A stretch of 53,069 bases of DNA from Rhodoferax sp. (GTDB lineage: Bacteria > Pseudomonadota > Gammaproteobacteria > Burkholderiales > Burkholderiaceae_C), in the NCBI RefSeq assembly GCF_010365055.1, contig NZ_JAAFHA010000019.1, positions 1 to 53,069 on the forward strand, written 5' to 3'. Shown here piece by piece: positions 50,056-53,069 of this stretch. A model generated the notes under the pieces. It worked only from the letters and a program-made list of their open reading frames with translations. It did not search any database and was not told the origin of the DNA. Made by a program: the position numbers and the translations under genes. How positions within the stretch are numbered: the stretch's first letter is position 1; each line of letters starts with the position of its first letter.

Positions 50056-51297
50056 ATGAGCGAAAAAATACGCCGCATTGCCCACCTCGACATGGACGCC
50101 TTCTATGCGTCGGTCGAACTGCTGCGTTACCCCCAATTGCAGGGCCTGCCGGTGGTCATCGGCGGCGCCCGCCGCGCCGAGGACGAGACGCTGCGCCAGA
50201 CCCAGCAGCACACCGCGCTGGCGCGCATCAAGATCGATGACTTTCCCCGCCTGCAGGGTTACACCGGGCGCGGTGTTGTCACCACCGCCACCTACGCGGC
50301 GCGGCAGTTTGGCGTGGGCTCAGCGCTGGGGCTGATGAAAGCCGCCAAACTGTGCCCCCAAGCCATTTTGTTGCCGGTGGATTTTGCCGAGTACCACAAG
50401 TACTCGCGCGCCTTCAAATCGATCATCCAGGAGATCGCGCCTTTGATGGAAAACCGGGGCGTGGACGAGGTCTACATCGACTTCACCGACGTGCCCGGCG
50501 GCCAGCGCGAGGGCGGCCGGGTGCTGGCGCGGCTCATCCAGAAAACCATCTTTGAGCAAACCGGCCTGAGCTGCTCGGTGGGCGTGGCGCCCAACAAACT
50601 GCTGGCCAAGATGGCCAGCGAGTTCAACAAGCCCAAGGGCATCGCCATCGTGTTCGAAGAAGATCTAAAAGGCAAAATCTGGCCGCTGGCCTGCCGCAAG
50701 ATCAACGGCATCGGCCCCAAGACCGATGAAAAGCTGCGCCTGCTGGGGATTGCGACCATCGGTGAGTTGGCGCAGAGAAGCATTGACTGGCTGATCGACC
50801 ACTTTGGCCAGAAGACCGGCGCCTGGCTGTTTGACGCCTCGCACGGCCTTGATGCGCGCCCGCTGGTGCTGCAGAGTGAGCCGGTGTCGATCAGCCGCGA
50901 GACCACGTTCGAGCGCGACCTGCACGCCGTGCGCGACAAGATGGAGCTCGGCGCCATCTTCACGCGGCTGTGCCAGCAGGTGGCTGCCGACCTCGCCGCG
51001 CAAGGCTATGTCGGCAAGACCATTGGCATCAAACTGCGCTATGACGACTTCAAGAGCGTGACACGCGACCAGACGCTTGACGCTTACACCGCTGACGCGC
51101 AAATCATCCGCCAGACCGCTGGCCTGTGCCTGAAACGCGCGCCGCTGGCGCAGCGCTTGCGCCTGCTGGGCGTGCGCGTGGCCACACTGGCCAAAGCCGA
51201 GATTGGCCAGGAATTTATAACAAATCAGGCTCTAGCCCACGTCGTTACTGCCCAAGCAGCTATCGATAGTGAAGCGAATACTGACCAGCTCTTTTGA
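50056..51297 (+). CDS. dinB: DNA polymerase IV (Y family)
   Basis: 413 residues from the ATG at 50056. Catalytic carboxylates lie in AHLDMDAFYASVE and in GVDEVYIDFTD, a variant of the usual DEAYLD that keeps both acidic residues. GVAPNKLLAKMASEFNKPKG and KINGIGPKTDEKLRLLGI (helix-hairpin-helix) follow. Between VVIGG and RGVVTTATYAARQFG it has about 29 extra residues compared with E. coli DinB. The C-terminal residues ~386-405 come from repeat copy 7, leaving a final DQLF that resembles the beta-clamp-binding motif. Error-prone translesion synthesis; no LexA box was seen upstream. Confidence 0.94.
   Translation: MSEKIRRIAHLDMDAFYASVELLRYPQLQGLPVVIGGARRAEDETLRQTQQHTALARIKIDDFPRLQGYTGRGVVTTATYAARQFGVGSALGLMKAAKLCPQAILLPVDFAEYHKYSRAFKSIIQEIAPLMENRGVDEVYIDFTDVPGGQREGGRVLARLIQKTIFEQTGLSCSVGVAPNKLLAKMASEFNKPKGIAIVFEEDLKGKIWPLACRKINGIGPKTDEKLRLLGIATIGELAQRSIDWLIDHFGQKTGAWLFDASHGLDARPLVLQSEPVSISRETTFERDLHAVRDKMELGAIFTRLCQQVAADLAAQGYVGKTIGIKLRYDDFKSVTRDQTLDAYTADAQIIRQTAGLCLKRAPLAQRLRLLGVRVATLAKAEIGQEFITNQALAHVVTAQAAIDSEANTDQLF
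51213..51268 (-). repeat. Interspersed repeat copy 7, inside the dinB 3' end
   Basis: On the minus strand it reads ATCGATAGCT, 20 bases, GGCTAGAGCC, then TTTGTTATAAATTCC. It is translated in DinB as a tail just before the terminal DQLF. Confidence 0.7.
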
Positions 51298-51428
51298 GCC
51301 AGGACGGCAGCGGCCAGACGCTCAGCACGGCACACCCGAGCTCAATCGCCGCCAAAGCCGATTTCAATTGGCGTAAAGTCCGGCATCGAAAATCCATTCA
51401 CAGTTCATCGTTCTCATAAAGGACTCCC

Positions 51429-53069
51429 ATGCAACTCGCCACCTTGATGCGTCGTTTCACCATCAGATTTCGCATGCTGGGCGCCATTGCCCTGGTGGCA
51501 CTGGCTTTGCTGTTCATCGGTGCGATTGGCGTGGCGGCCCAGCTGTACGCCAATTCCATCGCCACCGGTTTGGTCACGCGTGACATCAGCTCGCTCACGG
51601 AACTCGCGCGCCTGCAGCAGGCCATGAGCGCGGTTCGCCTCAATGAAAAAGAGATGGTCATCCAGTACGAAAACAGCGTGGAGGCGGCCAAGTACCAGGA
51701 AGCCTGGACGGCATCGTTTGCGCAGCTGGAAGCATCCGCCAAGGCCCTCGCTCCCCTGCTGCCGCAAGATGATCAACGCACCCAGTTGGCGCAGGTCGTC
51801 GCTGGCATGCAGCAGTTCCGCACCGAATTTGCGCCGATGGCCAAGCAGCTCGAGAGCATGGCCTTTGCGTCGGCACAGGTCGCCTCCGCCACCATTGGCC
51901 GGCTGCAACCCATTTATGACAAAGCCAACGCGAGCTTGACCACCCTGGCAGCCGAACTGCAGCGCGCCACCGAAGCCAGCCAGGACAAATTGCAGGGCAC
52001 CGTCATGCAGGTGATTTGGCTCATCGCCGGGGCCACCGGCGTGTTGCTGCTGGTGTTTGTCCCCCTCACCATTTTGAATATGAACGCCATTTGCGTTCCC
52101 ATCTTGCAGGCCGAGCAGGTCGCCCAGGCCATTGCGCGAGGTGATCTGTCCGACCACAGCGCTGACTGCAGCGGCAGCGACGAAGCCGCCCGGCTGTTGC
52201 GTTCCCTCGAAGAAATGCGCCATTCGCTGGGCCGATTGGTCGGGCAGGTGCGTATGTCAACCGACAACATCGCCACCGCCAGCGCCGAGATCGCTTCTGG
52301 CAACCAGGACCTGAGCGTGCGCACCGAGCAGACGGCCAGCAACTTGCAGCGCGCCGCCTCCCACATGGACCAGCTCACGCACACGGTGCAGCAGTCGGCC
52401 GATGCCTCGCGTCAGGCCAACCAGCTCGCCTCCACCGCGGGCGAAGTGGCCGCGCGCGGCGGCTCGGTCGTGGCCCAGGTGGTCAGTACCATGAGCGACA
52501 TCACCGTGAGCTCCAAGAAGATCAGCGACATCATCGGCGTCATCGACGGCATCGCCTTCCAGACCAACATCCTGGCCTTGAACGCGGCGGTAGAAGCCGC
52601 CCGCGCCGGCGAGCAAGGCCGTGGCTTTGCCGTGGTGGCGAGTGAAGTGCGCAGTCTGGCGGGCCGCTCGGCCGATGCAGCCAAGGAAATCAAGGGCCTG
52701 ATTGGCGCCAGCGTCGAACGCATCGAGACCGGCTCGCGTCTGGTCACGGATGCTGGCAAGACCATGACCGACATTGTGAATTCGGTGCAGCGGGTCTCCG
52801 ACATCATTGGCGAGATCACCGGGGCTGCTTCGGAGCAGAGCCAGGGCATCGGCGAGGTCAATACCGCGGTGGTGAAACTCGACCAGATGACGCAGCAAAA
52901 CGCCGCCCTGGTCGAACAGTCCGCCGCCGCCGCCGAGAGCCTGCGCGAGCAAGCCCAGCGCCTGGCTGAAGTGGTTGCCACGTTCAAAATCCCAAGTTCC
53001 GCCACGGGCAACCCGCCGCCCATGCGCGCCCCCCAGCCGCTGTCGACGCCCCCCCAGTTGTCAACACCG
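51429..53069 (+). CDS. Methyl-accepting chemotaxis protein (3' end beyond the window)
   Basis: 547 codons are open from the ATG at 51429 to the window edge without a stop; AAGGA precedes the start. Membrane helices lie near residues 17-39 and 190-212. They flank a periplasmic helical-bundle sensor of ~150 residues ([27 protein letters not shown]). HAMP follows, then the signalling domain with the hairpin [49 protein letters not shown]. The visible end is Pro/Ser-rich and may precede a CheR-docking pentapeptide. Ligand unknown. This is the classical topology, unlike the chemoreceptor at 37782. Confidence 0.95.
   Translation, partial: MQLATLMRRFTIRFRMLGAIALVALALLFIGAIGVAAQLYANSIATGLVTRDISSLTELARLQQAMSAVRLNEKEMVIQYENSVEAAKYQEAWTASFAQLEASAKALAPLLPQDDQRTQLAQVVAGMQQFRTEFAPMAKQLESMAFASAQVASATIGRLQPIYDKANASLTTLAAELQRATEASQDKLQGTVMQVIWLIAGATGVLLLVFVPLTILNMNAICVPILQAEQVAQAIARGDLSDHSADCSGSDEAARLLRSLEEMRHSLGRLVGQVRMSTDNIATASAEIASGNQDLSVRTEQTASNLQRAASHMDQLTHTVQQSADASRQANQLASTAGEVAARGGSVVAQVVSTMSDITVSSKKISDIIGVIDGIAFQTNILALNAAVEAARAGEQGRGFAVVASEVRSLAGRSADAAKEIKGLIGASVERIETGSRLVTDAGKTMTDIVNSVQRVSDIIGEITGAASEQSQGIGEVNTAVVKLDQMTQQNAALVEQSAAAAESLREQAQRLAEVVATFKIPSSATGNPPPMRAPQPLSTPPQLSTP

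Overview
The window looks like about 53 kb of chromosome from a betaproteobacterium of the Comamonadaceae, close to Rhodoferax, Polaromonas or Albidiferax. The basis is the GC-rich coding sequence, the TctABC-type transporter, Bpt and Aat encoded together, a stand-alone RsxB-type ferredoxin, an intracellular PHB depolymerase of the Ralstonia PhaZ1 type, and a short interspersed repeat of a kind I associate with this family. The genus is an inference; no rRNA is present.

Region 1 (about 0.1-17.7 kb) is a hexuronate/aldarate catabolic island. On the minus strand are an AraC-type regulator, a glucarate dehydratase (gudD) and a GntR/FadR-type regulator. Divergent from these, on the plus strand, are uronate dehydrogenase, an SMP-30 lactonase, a TRAP transporter, a tripartite tricarboxylate-type transporter (TctC/B/A), a second enolase-superfamily dehydratase, galactarate dehydratase (garD), the aldolase garL, tartronate-semialdehyde reductase garR and a MOFRL-type glycerate kinase. 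Together they spell out uronate -> aldarolactone -> aldarate -> 5-keto-4-deoxyglucarate -> pyruvate + tartronate semialdehyde -> glycerate -> phosphoglycerate. A perfect 13-bp palindrome lies in the divergent promoter and recurs inside tctA, upstream of the dehydratase genes.

Region 2 (17.8-20.1 kb) holds a thioesterase-fold gene, an 830-bp gene-poor stretch and a CBS-domain gene. Region 3 (20.1-28.0 kb, minus strand) is a five-gene redox operon: NfnA-like and NfnB-like subunits, a 2-oxoacid:ferredoxin oxidoreductase (alpha, beta) and a 738-residue protein ending in a one-cluster ferredoxin domain. A textbook FNR-type box lies upstream, suggesting low-oxygen control. This operon is the best candidate for an under-described system.

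Region 4 (28.3-35.3 kb) has an AGPS-like FAD enzyme, a GlpD-like dehydrogenase and an FGGY kinase with overlapping ends, then an exported protein with a phospholipase C/P1-nuclease zinc signature, then convergently a YgiD-type dioxygenase. Region 5 (35.5-45.8 kb) carries phaZ, rsxB, a chemoreceptor with a C-terminal Cache-like domain, a BON lipoprotein, a small conserved-type protein, leuA behind a leucine attenuator with a visible leader peptide, pbpG, an IclR regulator, and aat-bpt. Region 6 (45.9 kb to the end) has tRNA-Pro(TGG), lldD, a Pat-like acyl-CoA synthetase/acetyltransferase fusion, dinB and a chemoreceptor cut off by the window edge.

Across the window, seven copies of a short repeat (TAGCT, exactly 20 nt, then GGCT or GGCC) are scattered. 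Five of them lie inside reading frames and are translated, as inserts or tails, in garD, dinB, phaZ, rsxB and the SMP-30 lactonase.
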